From the NCBI GenBank assembly GCA_905250075.1, contig CAJNOP010000031.1, positions 694,390 through 758,389 on the forward strand: a stretch of DNA of 64,000 nucleotides, written 5' to 3'. The notes beneath the pieces are model-generated. The model was not told the DNA's origin. It saw only the letters and a list, made by a program, of their open reading frames with translations, and ran no database searches. A program made the position numbers and the translations under genes. Positions within the stretch are counted from its first letter, which is position 1, and each line of letters opens with the position of its first letter. The stretch is from Rotaria sp. Silwood1 (Eukaryota; Rotifera; Eurotatoria; Philodinida; Philodinidae). Positions 13,150 through 27,200 of this stretch are shown here, piece by piece.

Positions 13150-13904
13150 ATGTCGACAGACGCTGAAACTAAAGGCAAAAAGGTATAAATCAATATCTTA
13201 GTTTAGACATTTTAAATAAACAATATTTATTTTTCGTTTTTTTCGTTATATAATTAGCGAACACATGATGAAGATGATGAATCTAATGGAGATGTTGAAA
13301 CAACAACAACGACAACAACAACTGGTTCAAAAAAAAAGGCAACACCAGTTAAAGCAGCAACATCAACAACAAGAAATAAACAACCAATTAATGATGATGA
13401 TGAATCACGCGAAGAAACCAATGATGATGATTCAAATAGTGTAGAAGCTAGAGCTGCTTCAAGTAATGCTAAAGGTACATCAAAACGAAATGGAAATGCA
13501 ACATCTACTGATGCTACTGCTAGTGGTAAGTATTTCAAAAAAAAAAAAAAAAAAAAATACATCGATTTTTTATTTTAGGAGATCTAGAGGAAAGTGCTGA
13601 TTATGAAGATGATGAAGAAGAAAATTCTGATGAAGAAGGTTTTATATAATTTTAAATATATGAAAATACAAAATTTATTCTTATTTTTTTTTTTACCTTA
13701 GATTTTAAAGAACAAGGTGAAGGCAGTGAAAGTGACGATGGTAAAAGTATATATATCGATGTATAAAAACAAAAACAAAAAAAATCTATTGATTGTATTG
13801 TTTTTTTAGGTGGTAGCGATGTAGGTGCTGGTGGTGATGATGATGAATCAAAAGATGTTGGTGAAGAAGATGACGATGAAGGTGATGAAGAATCAAGAGA
13901 GTAA
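13150..13904 (+). CDS. acidic low-complexity protein, probably nuclear, five exons
   Basis: No named family. Exons 13150-13182, 13258-13525, 13579-13638, 13702-13740 and 13810-13904 total 495 nt in frame, 164 residues. All introns are GT-AG and 53-75 nt. The N-terminal half mixes Thr runs with basic patches (GSKKKATPVKAATSTTRNK), resembling a nuclear localisation or histone-tail-like segment. The C-terminal half is almost wholly Asp/Glu/Gly/Ser (SADYEDDEEENSDEE, then DDDEGDEESRE). The layout, basic then highly acidic, recalls histone chaperones and prothymosin-like or HMGN-like proteins, but composition alone does not prove homology. The start ATG is the first in frame and the next exon boundaries fit perfectly. 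It is transcribed divergently from SF3A3. Confidence 0.8.
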
Positions 13905-14543
13905 ATAATTCATTATCATCAGTGTGTATATACATATGTATCTTTACACACACACACACATACATATTGACTTTTTGTTTTTGTTTTTTTCTTGCGTGTA
14001 ACGTTTAACGTCTTTCTGTTTATTTCTGCACTGATGTCTGACTGATTTAATATCAGTAAAATTCAGTTTTGTAGGTATTAGATAGACGTTTTTTTTCCTT
14101 CTTCTTTTTTTTTTTTTGTTTGTCTACATGATTGTTGTGTAGTTTTTTTTTCTCTCTCTCTCTCTCTCTTTTTGCTTGTGTCTCATTCATATGTGTTCTT
14201 CGTGTATTTTGTATTGTATTTGAAAAATGAGAAAGAAAAAAAACATTTGTCTATCTGTCTTGTTGACAAATATACACGAAAGAACTGTGTCAATAATTAA
14301 ATTCATTATTTTGTTCTTACATTTATTCAATTGATAGAACCATATGTTCGTTTTTTTTTTGTTGGATTTTTCAAAAGACAAACAAAAAAAAAAACATAGA
14401 GTATTCATTGGAAAACTTATTATTGAATAATGAAATCTTTGTTTTGTTTTTGTACATTTATTCAATTTCTGACTTGTTAATTTTGGATAGACGTTAACTA
14501 AACTGTTGGCGAAAATTAAGAGAGAGAACGATTTATATATATC
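13905..14543. repeat. simple repeats downstream of the acidic gene
   Basis: No gene. Contains a (CA)n run at about 13945-13960 and a (TC)n run at about 14149-14169, with poly-T tracts around them. The minus-strand open frame at 14187-14711 runs into the fold-back element and is an artefact of it. Confidence 0.6.
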
Positions 14544-14545
14544 TA

Positions 14546-15081
14546 GGGCAAACCAAAAGTTCGTAGAACGGTGTTTAAAGAACCTTGTCGGATAAGATAA
14601 CCTATTCAAAAATGAAAAACCAAATATATCATGTTGTAGAGCTCTTTGAGGCGCGTCGAATGGTATATAATAAATCATGTTTTCATAAGACTTTGAAGGA
14701 ACTACAGTCAATTTACTGATAGACGACTACACATGCACATCCAAGTGTTATAGGTTACTGAATATTGTGGTCCTTGGGATTAGTCGAAAGTGTTTGTAAA
14801 ATATTTTTTCTCACATACGATTTTGCAAAATTTTTGACGGGCTACAACCTCATATATATAGCATCTCCGGTCATTTTGTCAGTGTGGGTATGGATGTGTA
14901 GTCGTCTATCAGTAAATTAACTCTAGTTCCTTCAAAGTCTTATGAAAACAGGATTTATTATATACCATTCGAGGCGCCTGAAAAAGCTCTACAACATGGT
15001 ATATTTGGTTTTTCATTTCTGAATAGGTTATCTTATCCGAAAAGGTTCTTTAAAGCCGTTCTGCGAACTTTTGGTTTGCCC
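14546..15081. mobile_element. 536-bp fold-back MITE, mariner-like, TA target duplication
   Basis: Two inverted arms of about 190 bp (14546-14736 and 14889-15081) flank a loop of about 150 bp. The outer ends are GGGCAAACCAAAAGTTC and its complement, and the element is bounded on both sides by the dinucleotide TA (14544-14545, 15082-15083), the target duplication of Tc1/mariner-type transposons. The arms match over most of their length with scattered substitutions and small indels, so the insertion is old. There is no transposase frame, so it is non-autonomous. The loop includes a TGTGGGT word. Confidence 0.8.
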
Positions 15082-15083
15082 TA

Positions 15084-18000
15084 AGTATATATATTGTTCT
15101 GTAGGGAAATTCTTTTAATATACATCTATTTGAATTGTTTGATTCGTTATATAGTAGGTCAAAAGAAGTAGAATTTTTATTGATTTATTGTTGAAAGAAC
15201 TAATAGAAAATTTTTCTTTTGATCTGATTGAGATGCGAATTGTTAATTGTTTGGTTTATTCTTTGACATGGATTATTATTGTAAAATTGTGTTATCAATG
15301 TTGTTTTTTTTTTTACACAAAACTTAGAAGATGTATTCCGAGAAGAGATGACTTCCAGTCTTGAGAAATTTTCGTTTTTCTTCGACGAAATCTCAGCACT
15401 GTTATTATTTACTCAAGAATTCTTCGAACATATTAAATCAGGTTTCGAACTCCATCAAGTTTAGTAAAGATCTTCTAAAGCAATGATCCTATCTGCTTCA
15501 TGACACTTCGTTTAATTAGTTAAAAAACAAAAAAAAAAGAATATTTCTTCAAATTGTCAATGTGTTTTTCATTAGGTTTATTTTTTACTGTTATCATATT
15601 ATTAGTATGAACATATCGATCATCTATTCTTCGATGACATTGATGATGTATCGTTGTTAACGAAATTTATTTCTTTTAATATGTTGATAGTATAATAAAT
15701 TGAAAATCCTCATAGGAATCATTGCTTCACATTTCACAATGTTAGCTGATCTTATGGTTTTGCTGAAATAATGCTATATAAAAATGTAGACTCATGTTTA
15801 ATAAAAAAAAAAAAGAAAAGAAGAGAACAGAGTAAGACATTCTATTTACATATATTCAAAAACAGAACAATCCTACTTTTATAAAAATCGTTTCATAAGT
15901 TGAATATGAAAGAATCATCACGAAAAAACATGAAATTTTGAACATAAAAACACTAGAAAATGACTGTTGTGTAAATTTTTATAAATAATTATATTTCAAA
16001 ATTTGATAAATTTTTGTAAATTGATTACAAACAGTTATCTACCAAAGTTCTCCAGAGATACTTATAGATAAATGTGTTTTGCCTCGTTTTTTTTTTGCAC
16101 TTATTTGGCCTCAAGTGAATATTATTCATAAGAATCATGTAAAATAGTTTATTTTAGTACATTCTATGACTAATGTGAAATAGCTTCAATTAAGATATTT
16201 ATGTTTTTCAATATCATTGACCGTTACTATCATTATGTTGACTAGTAGAAGAATTCACCGTTTGAATGCATCTATTAAATGATTGACTGATCTCAAATGT
16301 TGATAATTAATCAATGAAGCATTTTACTAACAGATTTCATTTGAATATGAATGAATACTATAGTAAAATTTATATTAATCATAGAAACAATTCTTGACCA
16401 ATCACACACTCTACTGAAATTTGACATACTTAAAACTTTTTTTTATCATTACTATCGATGAATGATGAAGTTAGTATAAAGATTTATGACTTTTCAAATT
16501 GAGTTCAAAAATTTCTAAGCATCTATTTAAACAATAAATCATACAACTTGTTCATTTCATCATCTATTTTATATAATTGAAAGTTTCGTGATTATGCTTT
16601 CGAATAACGAAATTCACAAGGTATCAGGCTTACTTCTATCGACGATTGGTAGAAAAAAAAACTCATTGACACTCTTTATAACCCGGAAGCAGTCAATATT
16701 AAATACGCTATATATGTAATAAAACTTCCTATGTGTTGATCTACGAAGCAAGTTGAGTCTATATAAATGCCATTTAGTAATTAATGAAAAAAAAATTGTT
16801 TAGGGTATGTTTGAAAGAAAACTTGAATAATAGCAAAATCATGATTATACCCACAGTCACATTCTCAGATGATATCTTTAGTGTTAATGATGATGGTACT
16901 CAGTAACAAAAAGGTCAAAAATTCTAGATTGATTGTAACATTATACGTATTAAGGCCTAGTCACCTGTCAGAAGTCTAATTCTGCTCCAGAATAACGGAT
17001 TTGGTTGCAAATTTCAGCCAACATTATTGAGTTATCATAGTATCAAAGGTAAAACAGTAGGTTCCTGTGTGATAAAGATTTCCGTTTAGATTTAATATAT
17101 AGCGAAAATCTGCTACTACAACTGAACGAGATCCAATAATTGAAAGTAGTTTTTCTTTACTTCCGATGAAATTTTCTCTCCAAAAAAGAAAATTCGAAAA
17201 TTAGAATTTCACTACTGGAAAACCTGCATATCTTTTTTTTTTTGTAAAAATAAGTCAACAAGAAAAACTTCGAGTCTGTCATGTTATAGAACATAGTTTT
17301 CTCTTCAATTAAAACTCTTCCGGAGCATTTTAGAACACAAAACGGTTGACAAATCTTTGACACAAGAACAGAAAAAAATAGAAAAATGTATTTTGAGAAA
17401 AATATGAAACAAAGTTTGCACTAAGAATCCAAGTTTTTTTTCTTTATAAACCGTAAAAAGCCATAGTAAATTTAATCAATGCTATTAGACAGTGAGAACT
17501 ATTTGAGCGCATGAAAATCTCAGAATTGAATTTTATTTCACTAAAACCACATAGAGAATAGATCTTAAATTGAAGTATTATGATTAATTGTTTATAGTGT
17601 TAATTCGTTAATTTATAAATATTACAGCTAATATGAATACATATCTAACACTTTATGTTAGTGACATGCACGATAATATCAAACAACAATATAAAATCAT
17701 ATTTAGAATGTACGAATCGATTTCGAGGAAGCGTTTAAGAGGGCAAAAAAAAACAAATTTTCTAATGTAATGATGTATCTTCATTATTCATATTTAAAAG
17801 TTACCTTTTTTGAAAGCAAGAGTTTAATAGCTCGAAAATGGATTTTATAACCACTAATAGACTGTAATATTTAAAAGTAATATAAATCCATACCACGAAA
17901 TAGTTAAATTTGAACAATATTTAATTACAATTCATCAAGTAAAATAAACAACTTTATTATATCTACTTATCAAATTGTTTTTTGCTTTTCATTTTGTATT

Positions 18001-21000
18001 CAATCTTTATTTTAATGAATTCAATAATCTATTGATTTTCTGAATTAATTTTCTACATCAAACTAATGAAATTCATTCATGATGAAATGAAAGACATTAC
18101 CATTCTATTTATTTTCATCTATATATCTCATATAAAAAAGATGAATTTCATTGATACATTCAGAGCGTATATCGGATATAAATCTTATAATCAAAGACAA
18201 CAAAATTCAATGATTTATGAAAATTTTGTATCAATATAGCAGGTCTTACACCAACACTATCTGAGGTATTCAACTAAGACTTTGTCATATATTGGTAAGA
18301 AGAATGCCGAAAGAAGTATACTGCTAATAACTTGCTCAGTATATGAGACCTTTGAATTTAATACATTTACTAGGATACTTTCCTGAATGCTTAGTATTGT
18401 CATCCTAGGACTATTTCTACATGATTATGAAGTGTTTTGTATTATTTATTTAATCTATTTCTAAGGTTTTTGTTAAATAGTTGTGAAATATTTGCTATCA
18501 AGAAAGAAAAATATAATGTTCATATTATATTTATTTGGATTGTTTATGAAATTTTTTTAATCGATTTGAAGTAGTTTCCATCATTTTCAACTCATTGAAA
18601 TTTTGAAGCAACTAGTTTTACATTGGTGATTGTTATTGATGGTCAGATGGATCATAGAAAAATATATTTTTTTACTTTTCGTTACTTTCTAATGTTTTCA
18701 TCATTGAGAACCAAATGTTTTTAAATCATTATGAAATCTTCTAGAAATTGATCGGTATTGTTCAATCAAAATTGTTTCGTTTCATTTTTAAAATAATTTC
18801 AGCAACCTATTTAGTAAAAACTTTCAAAATTTGTTTTATTTTTATATAGTTCGCTAAAGTCCAAAAATCTTTTCTAATACAATGCTTAATTAATGGTTAA
18901 CATATATATATGTAAATTTGGAAGAAATATATATAAAGAAAGAAAAGTCGTGACTTGAGTACTCAGCAGTAAGAGCGAAGTATTGTACTTCAGAGTGGCT
19001 CTCTCAAATCTCACATTTTTTTCCGGTTGGATATATGACTATTTTGAAAGTTGTTCTCAATAGTTTACGAAGACTATCTTAAAGTTTTTGAGACATAATA
19101 AGACACATATGTTGAACAAAATAGACTAATGACAATTTAAGAAAAATACATAGTTAAATTTCAGATATAATATATTATTTTTGTTGTTAATAAATTTTTA
19201 AGAGTTATTATTGAAAACTAAGTGTAGCGTGAGTAACTATTAGAAGAGTAAGTGTCATCAATTTATCACAACTTTATCCACTTAGATGTAGAGTTTTTTC
19301 TTGTATAAAAATAATAAAAGAGATTTAGCAATATTCTGATTTTTCTTACGAAATTGTTGTACTTATTTTCTTGATTTTAAAACATAGGTTGCCGCAACCT
19401 TGAATATAATTCGGTACAAATTTCTTTGCTTACGATAATAGAATAAACTTATTTAATTAAATATGTGTCGTTTTTTGTATTTTATAATGATTTTTAACAG
19501 TTAATATAACATAGTGTTTTATCAGAACTAAAATTTATTAATTAAGATTGATGTATTATGAATTCTTCAAATATCGAATAGAGAGAAAGAAAGAAATATA
19601 TTCTATTTTGAGACACAGTAGTCTTGCATATTTATGTTCAGTTTATTAATTTAAAATTCTATGAATCATTTTCTAGTAGCTATAAAAATAGCTCTATAAT
19701 TATTAATATCATTTGGGATTTAATTACGAAGTTTATAAAACAAAACTACTAATTACATTATATATATATTTTATGATTATTTCAATATATATATTTATTA
19801 AACAACTAAATATAGTTCAGACAAATCATAATATATTAAATATTTGTTTCTATCTACAATATATATATATATATGTATATAGATATGTTATTTGTACAAA
19901 TGAAAATGTATCTATAAGGACAGACGATATTCTTTATCTATATTCTCAATATTTTATAGCACTGTCTAGAACTAATCAAGAATTTCTGCATAACATATTT
20001 ATGATAGAGTTTCAAATAGAATAATATATTGATGAATTTTTCATTCTATATTGACATAGTATTACATAATCATAAGTCATATTTGATATAGTTCTATTGA
20101 AGAAAAATTTTTCAATAGATTGAAGAAAATTGTTTGTCTAAAACAGCTGGTTTGTTTTTTGTTATGAATATATATGCGACTCTAAATGAAATGTATCATA
20201 AGATGGAAATGATAATAGAAAGAAGTTTAATGAAGCTGATCAATCCTTGCATATATTTTCTTAGGGATGATCGAAATTATCAACACTCGTAGACATATAC
20301 CATATGAATTATATATGACCAAGCATGTATATATTCTATTTCTATTTCTTTTGGCTTTCTTTTATTTGCCTTGATCTCAATTTTGCTATACAATGTTATT
20401 TATTGCCACAATTAACGTTATATCCATATGTTCTCTTCATAGATATACAAGATAATAATTCAATATAAGTCAGACAAAAGGTCAATGCCTCTATCAACTT
20501 ATTTTTTGTCCTGAACGGTTTACAATCAATTTTTTATGTTCTCGTTTGACATGTCTATAAGCATATATATATCTGTGTGTATATTAATAATAATAATAAT
20601 AATGAAGAAGGTCAATATAATTTATTAAAATAAGAGATTTGAGCAAAACGTTCTATTTCTTTTCCGTTCATTTTCTGATTGATACAATCATGTGGTTTTT
20701 TTCCTTTTTCTTCACTATGAAATCAGATGCTAATGTTTTCTTAATAACAAAGATTTTCATACTTATTGCTTTCCTTTTATATTGATAATGACGTTTATTC
20801 ACTTTTTTTGTTTTGTTTCTAATCGAGTTCAAGAAAACGATAATACCACATTGTTCCTATATTCATGAAGGTTATTGTTCACATATAAATAAACAATAAG
20901 AATTATTAGTTTTCTCGATCTTTTCTTTTCTCGAAGTGCGTCACATCTTTTTCTATATGTCTCTCTTATTTATCTTAGTTTATATCAATCTAACGATTGG

Positions 21001-21206
21001 CAATTATGTATATGATGAGTACAGTTGTATATTATTGAACTGTTTTAATGTTTGTCATCACTTGTAGATTATTCTTTATTTATTGATAAGAAGGAAAAAA
21101 AAAATGTAGAATGTCATCACTCATACTTAACAAAAGAAACAATCAATACTTGTTCATTTAGTATTTTGCCATTTTTCTCTTTGATGTTTGTCTATATTTA
21201 TAGAAT
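15084..21206. other. long gene-free region upstream of the ANKFN1 homologue
   Basis: In 6.1 kb no coding region can be supported. The short open frames (17157-17363, 19713-20024, 21052-21264) are AT-driven noise rich in Ile, Tyr, Phe and Asn. Visible items are a tRNA-like sequence near 18949-19018, an (AAT)n run at about 20584-20603 and several AT dinucleotide runs (about 19857-19876). The right end should contain the ANKFN1 promoter and 5' UTR. Confidence 0.6.
18949..19018 (+). other. tRNA-derived (SINE or pseudogene) sequence, candidate
   Basis: A D-arm-like CTCAGCAGTAAGAG (CTC/GAG stem, tRNA-type loop) is followed at tRNA spacing by GAAG-TATTGTA-CTTC, a four-pair stem with a seven-base loop, then by CTCAAAT and a run of T that could end Pol III transcription. 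The acceptor and T stems do not pair and U33 is missing. It is therefore at most a decayed tRNA or a SINE head. Confidence 0.25.
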
Positions 21207-24200
21207 ATGGCTACTACTACTGATAACTGGATTAAATTATATCGATGGTGTCAAGAACATTTAAAATCTCATTTTGTTTCATCATCAATATTTAATAATC
21301 ATCACTTATTACTTCGTCGTTCATCATTAATACCATTTCATTCAACAAATAATAATTATTCAAAAAAGATCAAAAAACGTTCTTCATATGATGAAATTGA
21401 TTTACGTCAAATTGGTAACAATGATTTTCGACACGTACGTGATAGTATACGTGGTAATATTCCTCATGCAATACGAATAATATCAACATCTACATCTAAA
21501 GAAAGGTTAGTTCATAAGAAAGAAAAGACTTTCTTTCTGATTTGTCAGGCAAGAAAATTGATAAATGCATTTAAGGTTTTTCTTTGTATTTTTTTTGCAA
21601 AACGGATATATTTTCTTTTTTTTTTTGTTTCTTCTGAAATATGCATCTATGCATTTAGCGGAAATAAAAAACATGATTTGAAAAGAATTGTATATATATA
21701 TATAGGTTATAATGATGAACATTGACTATGTACTGAATCCACTCTAATAAAATCGATAATCAGATGAAATTTATTAGTATAATTCATCAATTGAATTTAC
21801 AATAGAAATTTCTTTTAGAAACAAAAAGAAGGGATTGTATTAATTAATATAATAGGATTTTCCTTTTTTTTTTCGAGCAGAAAAAGAAAAAGGAAAATTC
21901 TTATTATAATTAAGAAATAGAAGAATTTTTCTCAATACTCATCTCATATCACGTTCAATGATCTACATATAGAACATTGTTCGATTCATAGTTAGCTTTT
22001 TTATTCTGTACAATAATATTATTTAATAGAACAAGGTAATAAACAATATTAACATTATGATATATATATGATTATATGCATGTGTCAGTCGAAAACCTAA
22101 TGTTTTCGAAGGTTTCATTAGATTTGCTAATTATCTAGGTAAGCTACAATCCTTGATTAAAAGTCTAGTCATTTGACTTTTATCTTAGCTATGCACATGT
22201 TAAGATAAATCCCTTGATATATGTATAAAATGGCATGTAGCATCTGTCGATTTGATTGAATGTCTAAAGAGTGACGTAATTGATGATTGAAAGTACATAT
22301 TGCCTTGATGCAATGATTAAACAAAAAAAAAAAAAGAAGAAGAAGAAAACCTTGACTTATCGACACAAACTGATATCGATCTTATCTTAAAGTGAAGAAA
22401 AACGATTACGTAGTATTGTATATTTCTATATTCATAAAATATAGAATTATTTCTAAAAATAGTTCTTAAACAATAAAGATAATATACTGAATAACTCTAA
22501 TTTCTAATCTATTATATCATATTGATATTTCATACAAAGAAGAATATATTTTTGAAAACATCTATAGCATAAATAATGAGAAAAAAAAGTGGTTAATTTC
22601 AATAAACCACATGTATAGACATATACAGATGCTTTTGCTTTTTTTCGACAATATAAACATCAAAATATAACTGATTGATTTTTTTTCTGTTGTTGACATT
22701 GTTAATCAACTATTAGACCGTCTTAGACTAACCTTGGTTTTCAGAAGTTTTATAGATTAACCGAGAAAAGTAGAAAAATAATTTCTTTGTTTGATAATGT
22801 TCGTTAGTACATTGTATTTCACGTATTTCATCAATAAAGATACTTTAATTAGGACATAGAATAATAAATTTCTATGAGTAATCAACATTTCATCACTTCT
22901 TCTATTGAATACTTTTTTTTTTCCCCTTAATGAAAATGCACACATATATATAAGAATGAATTATAAAATAATATCGATATATTATAGTTTTCTAATTCTA
23001 TCAGTCTATTGTTTAATGAAAATCATCGATAGAAAGGTTTGTGTGATGTGTTTTGACAAAAGTACATGTATTATAATGTATTAAAAATGACAATAATAAA
23101 TTCTATTAAGTAGATATTTGATGAGAACTTTTCTTTTTTTTCTTGAGAAAAAATTGAATGTTAATCATCATGCACTTGTATTTCATAATCAAAAATAGTC
23201 TATATAGTTATATTATGTAAGAGAGATGTGTGTTTCTCTTCTTTTCTCTTATTTTTTGATCTTGGAACGGATTCTTTTTTTTGTGTGCATACAACAACAT
23301 ATTTCCTTCATTAGGACAAAAAAGAAAAATAATTTCTTATTAAAATTTGTTTATTTCATTCGTACATATTTATGTTATCGATTTATTAGAAATTAATTTT
23401 GTTATTCATAATTGTTTTTCTATTAATATGTACTTTAGTTTATTGTTTAAATAATTGATGAACATTATTATATCGAATGTATTTATAGATGAAACATAAT
23501 AATTAAAGAAAAATAATCATTTGATATAATAAATTCTTAGAAAAATATCCTATAGATTTTTCTCGTTTTCTTTTTCCTTCTATTAAATATGAAGATTTAG
23601 AATGATAATATATTGAGAGATCTATTACTAAATATAAAATAAAACAAAAATATGTAAGTATAAATTTTCGTTTTCATTATTGATATTCATAAGTGTTAGA
23701 TTCAAGATATAATATTATTAAGATTAGTTCGTTCTTTTTTTTTGTTTTTTTCCCTCTTTTATTATTTTTTGATAATTAATTCAATTTATAGATTAATATA
23801 AAATATATCGAAAATTTTGTCTTGAGAGACATTGTTTTCAACTAATGTGTTAACAAATATGAATAAGCACTCTTTTGATCATTACAATGATTATAAATAT
23901 AATTTGTGAAGTATTTCAGATAAAAGCTATTTATGATGAGTATCATTTTTTGATATTATTCATTGAAGTGTTCTTAAAAGACTTCTTCTAGAAATACATT
24001 ATTACTGAGAATCATTCTATTTTTTTTTGTTAGTTGATAATGCATCCATTTACATATTGGAGATTTGAGTTAACACTAATAGAAACAGATGAAACTACAT
24101 AAAAAATGACAGGTGTTTACAAGAATATGACTTGTTCTTTTAACATAATTTCATTGAATCCGTCTTGTATTTTTTTTTTGTCCCATTTACGTCACAGACG

Positions 24201-27200
24201 GATTCTATCTATATATATATGGAGGCAATGATCTGTATTTTTCCTTTAGATATATATAAGAAAAGTACTTTGGTCATCATGACACTCGTAGGTATTATTG
24301 TTAAAAGATACACTCATATTCTTCTTCCTAGTCGTATGTGAATTTCTTTTCTTTTTTTTTATACAATTATTGAAATTGATCTAATAGAAAGACATTATGT
24401 TATTTATTCGATTAAATGAATAACATCGTATCCAAAAAAACAAAAAAAAAGATCGATTTATTATCCATAAGTTAATATCATATATAGAATAACCAGATAG
24501 ACATAAGATATTTGCTATTAATCTTCCTTCGAATAGGTTTTCTTTTTTCTATATTAAGACAAGAATAAATAATAAGTCAAAGATTTTTATTGAATTCGTT
24601 AGCGACGTAACATCGCAAACTTAGAATATGCGTATATCGGTTAGTGTAGGTGTGATTTTTGCCTATTGTACGAGTCGCTATTTACTCTAGATGCCATGAA
24701 AAAATCAACACTCTAGAACTTTGTGCAGATGAGTTATTAATGAAAAACTAGCGTTAGTGGCATGACACTAAAAAGGACATCAACTGTCACTTGATATAAC
24801 TTAGGTTTTAAAAATTTCCAAGTGTTTCACAATTGCCGAAAACTTAATACACGACTCCTAAGATTACGAAATCTCGGTGTAAAATTATTTTGAGCATGTC
24901 TAGCTTTTTCAAAAACTAAAAATTTATTCAGGGTTAGTGTGACGTGACTGAGTACAACTTGACTACCGATCAAACGCTCTGGTAACGAATTGAAAAGTTC
25001 GAAATCAATTCCAAGAAGCTCATGTCAATGGTAGGAATCCCTAGAATAATACTAAGAGAAACGTTTTCATTTCAGCTGTGTCTAAAGGCTTTGAAAGGTC
25101 GATTTTTCGTAAAGGAAATTTTTTTTGTAGTCCGATCTCGCTGAACTATATTCGCTAATTATTACCTAATTAATAACTATGTGAAAGAGCAGACAAATTT
25201 ACATAAGCCTATGCAAAAACAATTCACCTATACTAATAGAGAATTACATTCAAATACAACGGGTGAATGTCCCGTATTCGCTGATTTAATCCATATACAG
25301 ATTGTGTATATGATTAGTAGTTGATTCAATGATGTAGAAGTATGTTTGCATGATGCAGTCATTGAGATTTAATGACAATGATGTTGTCTAGTTAACTGAA
25401 AGTTTATCTTTCTTTTCTTATTAATTCAACTTCAGTAAGCGTGAGAAGAAAAAAAAAATTCTTTGACCATGGAATAGTTTTTTTTTGTTTTAATCATCTA
25501 ATTTTATATACTTAGACATCAAGTTAAAAAACGAACTACGTATAATAAATCAACAGAAGAAATTTTATTTTATGAAAATAAATTTATGTCTTCGAAATTA
25601 CCACCAATGAATAAAAAACGTACTAATAAACTTCGACGTTTTTCACTTGCTAAATTTGAATTATCAAGTGTGAATTCAAATGGAACAAAAGGTTTTTAAA
25701 AAAATATATTTTTTTTTTTTTTCGTTTTAATGATTATGTTTTCTTTTTTTTTTTTTTTGAAATTGTAAAGCTGAACAAAAATCAACAACTTCATCTAGTA
25801 ATCGTAATATTATTCAAAAATTACTTTTTCGACAAATTAATCCTAAAACTCGACCTTGTACAATGGGAACTTCTGTAAAGAATTTTCTTTTTTTTTTAAA
25901 TATTATTTCCTTCTAGTTTTTGTTTTTTATTAATTTCTTTTTTAGCCTGATGATAATATATCTACACCAAAAGTACCAAATGAAACACCCACGTAAGACT
26001 ATAACAATCTTTTAAATAATCTAAAAATTGATTCTACATATTAATTATATTTCTAAATATCATCATTGTTGGATTAAACTAATAACAATTTTCAAGATAG
26101 ATATAATTATGCAAAAGAGACTAAATCTTAAAAAGATTAGTTCTATATGAGATAAGAATTTCAATGATTTTAAATTATAATGAAATTGTTGTTCAACTCG
26201 ACAGATTTGACATTAACAAGAAAAAATAAAGTGAACATAATTTTGTCTTTTTAAATTCATCTGAGAGAATATTCAGTAACCCATTCAAGGAAGAGTAGAA
26301 CGAAAATATTCTTCTTTTGGCTACTTTGTAGTATAGACTGTTGCCTAGTGACAGATTTCAACAACTGATACTAGCTGTAATTCTAGATAGAGAAACAGCC
26401 TGATGCAGAGCTTTTGCGCATCCCGTACACAATGGTTAATCATATAATAGTCACTAGAGCGTGGGTATATCACAATTTAATCAGCATGCTATCAGATGAG
26501 TAATTTACAACAAAAAACTGTTGATGACTTATTAGAATCATTTCATGGCTGATAGTATCGAGATTGGAATAGAGTATTTATTGGATACATGTCGAAGAAC
26601 GGCGCCAGTCAGTCAAGGTAAACTAATTCAAGGAAATTAAAATAAAATTGAATTCATTTTTTAGCACTGATCATTCAAAGTAAAAATACGATGAATTCTC
26701 TTTTGTTTTGTTGTTCTGTTTATGAATAATTTTGCTTACAATACGAGAAAATCTTAACAAATTACTTTTGTGATATCAAAGAACACATTCTAATTTAGTG
26801 GCTTTTAGGAAAAATATAATATTCAAAAAACTATTGCATTCTATATAAATCTATCAATTGTATGACATCAATCGCTCTAGAATATTTAAGATTTTTCGAT
26901 ATGAAATCTACTTTGCTAGTTGACATCGTTCAGTTTTTCGTGGGCGTTGACTCAATGTGAGATCTGAGATACTTTTCAATCAACTAAACTGAATATCTTT
27001 TCAAAAGATTAAACATTCTTCTGTCATTTTTTTTTTTGATAAATGCAAAACGAGTTAGTTCTTTCAAATTTCAACAGAACAAAATCATTATCTCATTTAG
27101 AGTTCTTTCTCTATCTCATTTGAAATTCAACATCTATCAAATAATTATGACACAATTTAATTCATACTTGTCAGAATTTCACTTGAGGCCAAAATATTTT

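Noticed and set aside
13254..13562. 102-codon antisense frame rich in Val/Ser
   Set aside because: Mirror image of the low-complexity acidic gene exon, which has consistent splice sites on the plus strand.
14187..14711. 174-codon open frame on the minus strand
   Set aside because: It runs through the left arm of the fold-back element and simple-repeat sequence; composition is Phe/Ser/Asn noise and it matches no family.
21507..21722. Antisense frame opposite the first ANKFN1 intron
   Set aside because: Lys/Tyr/Ile-rich AT noise with no splice or family support.
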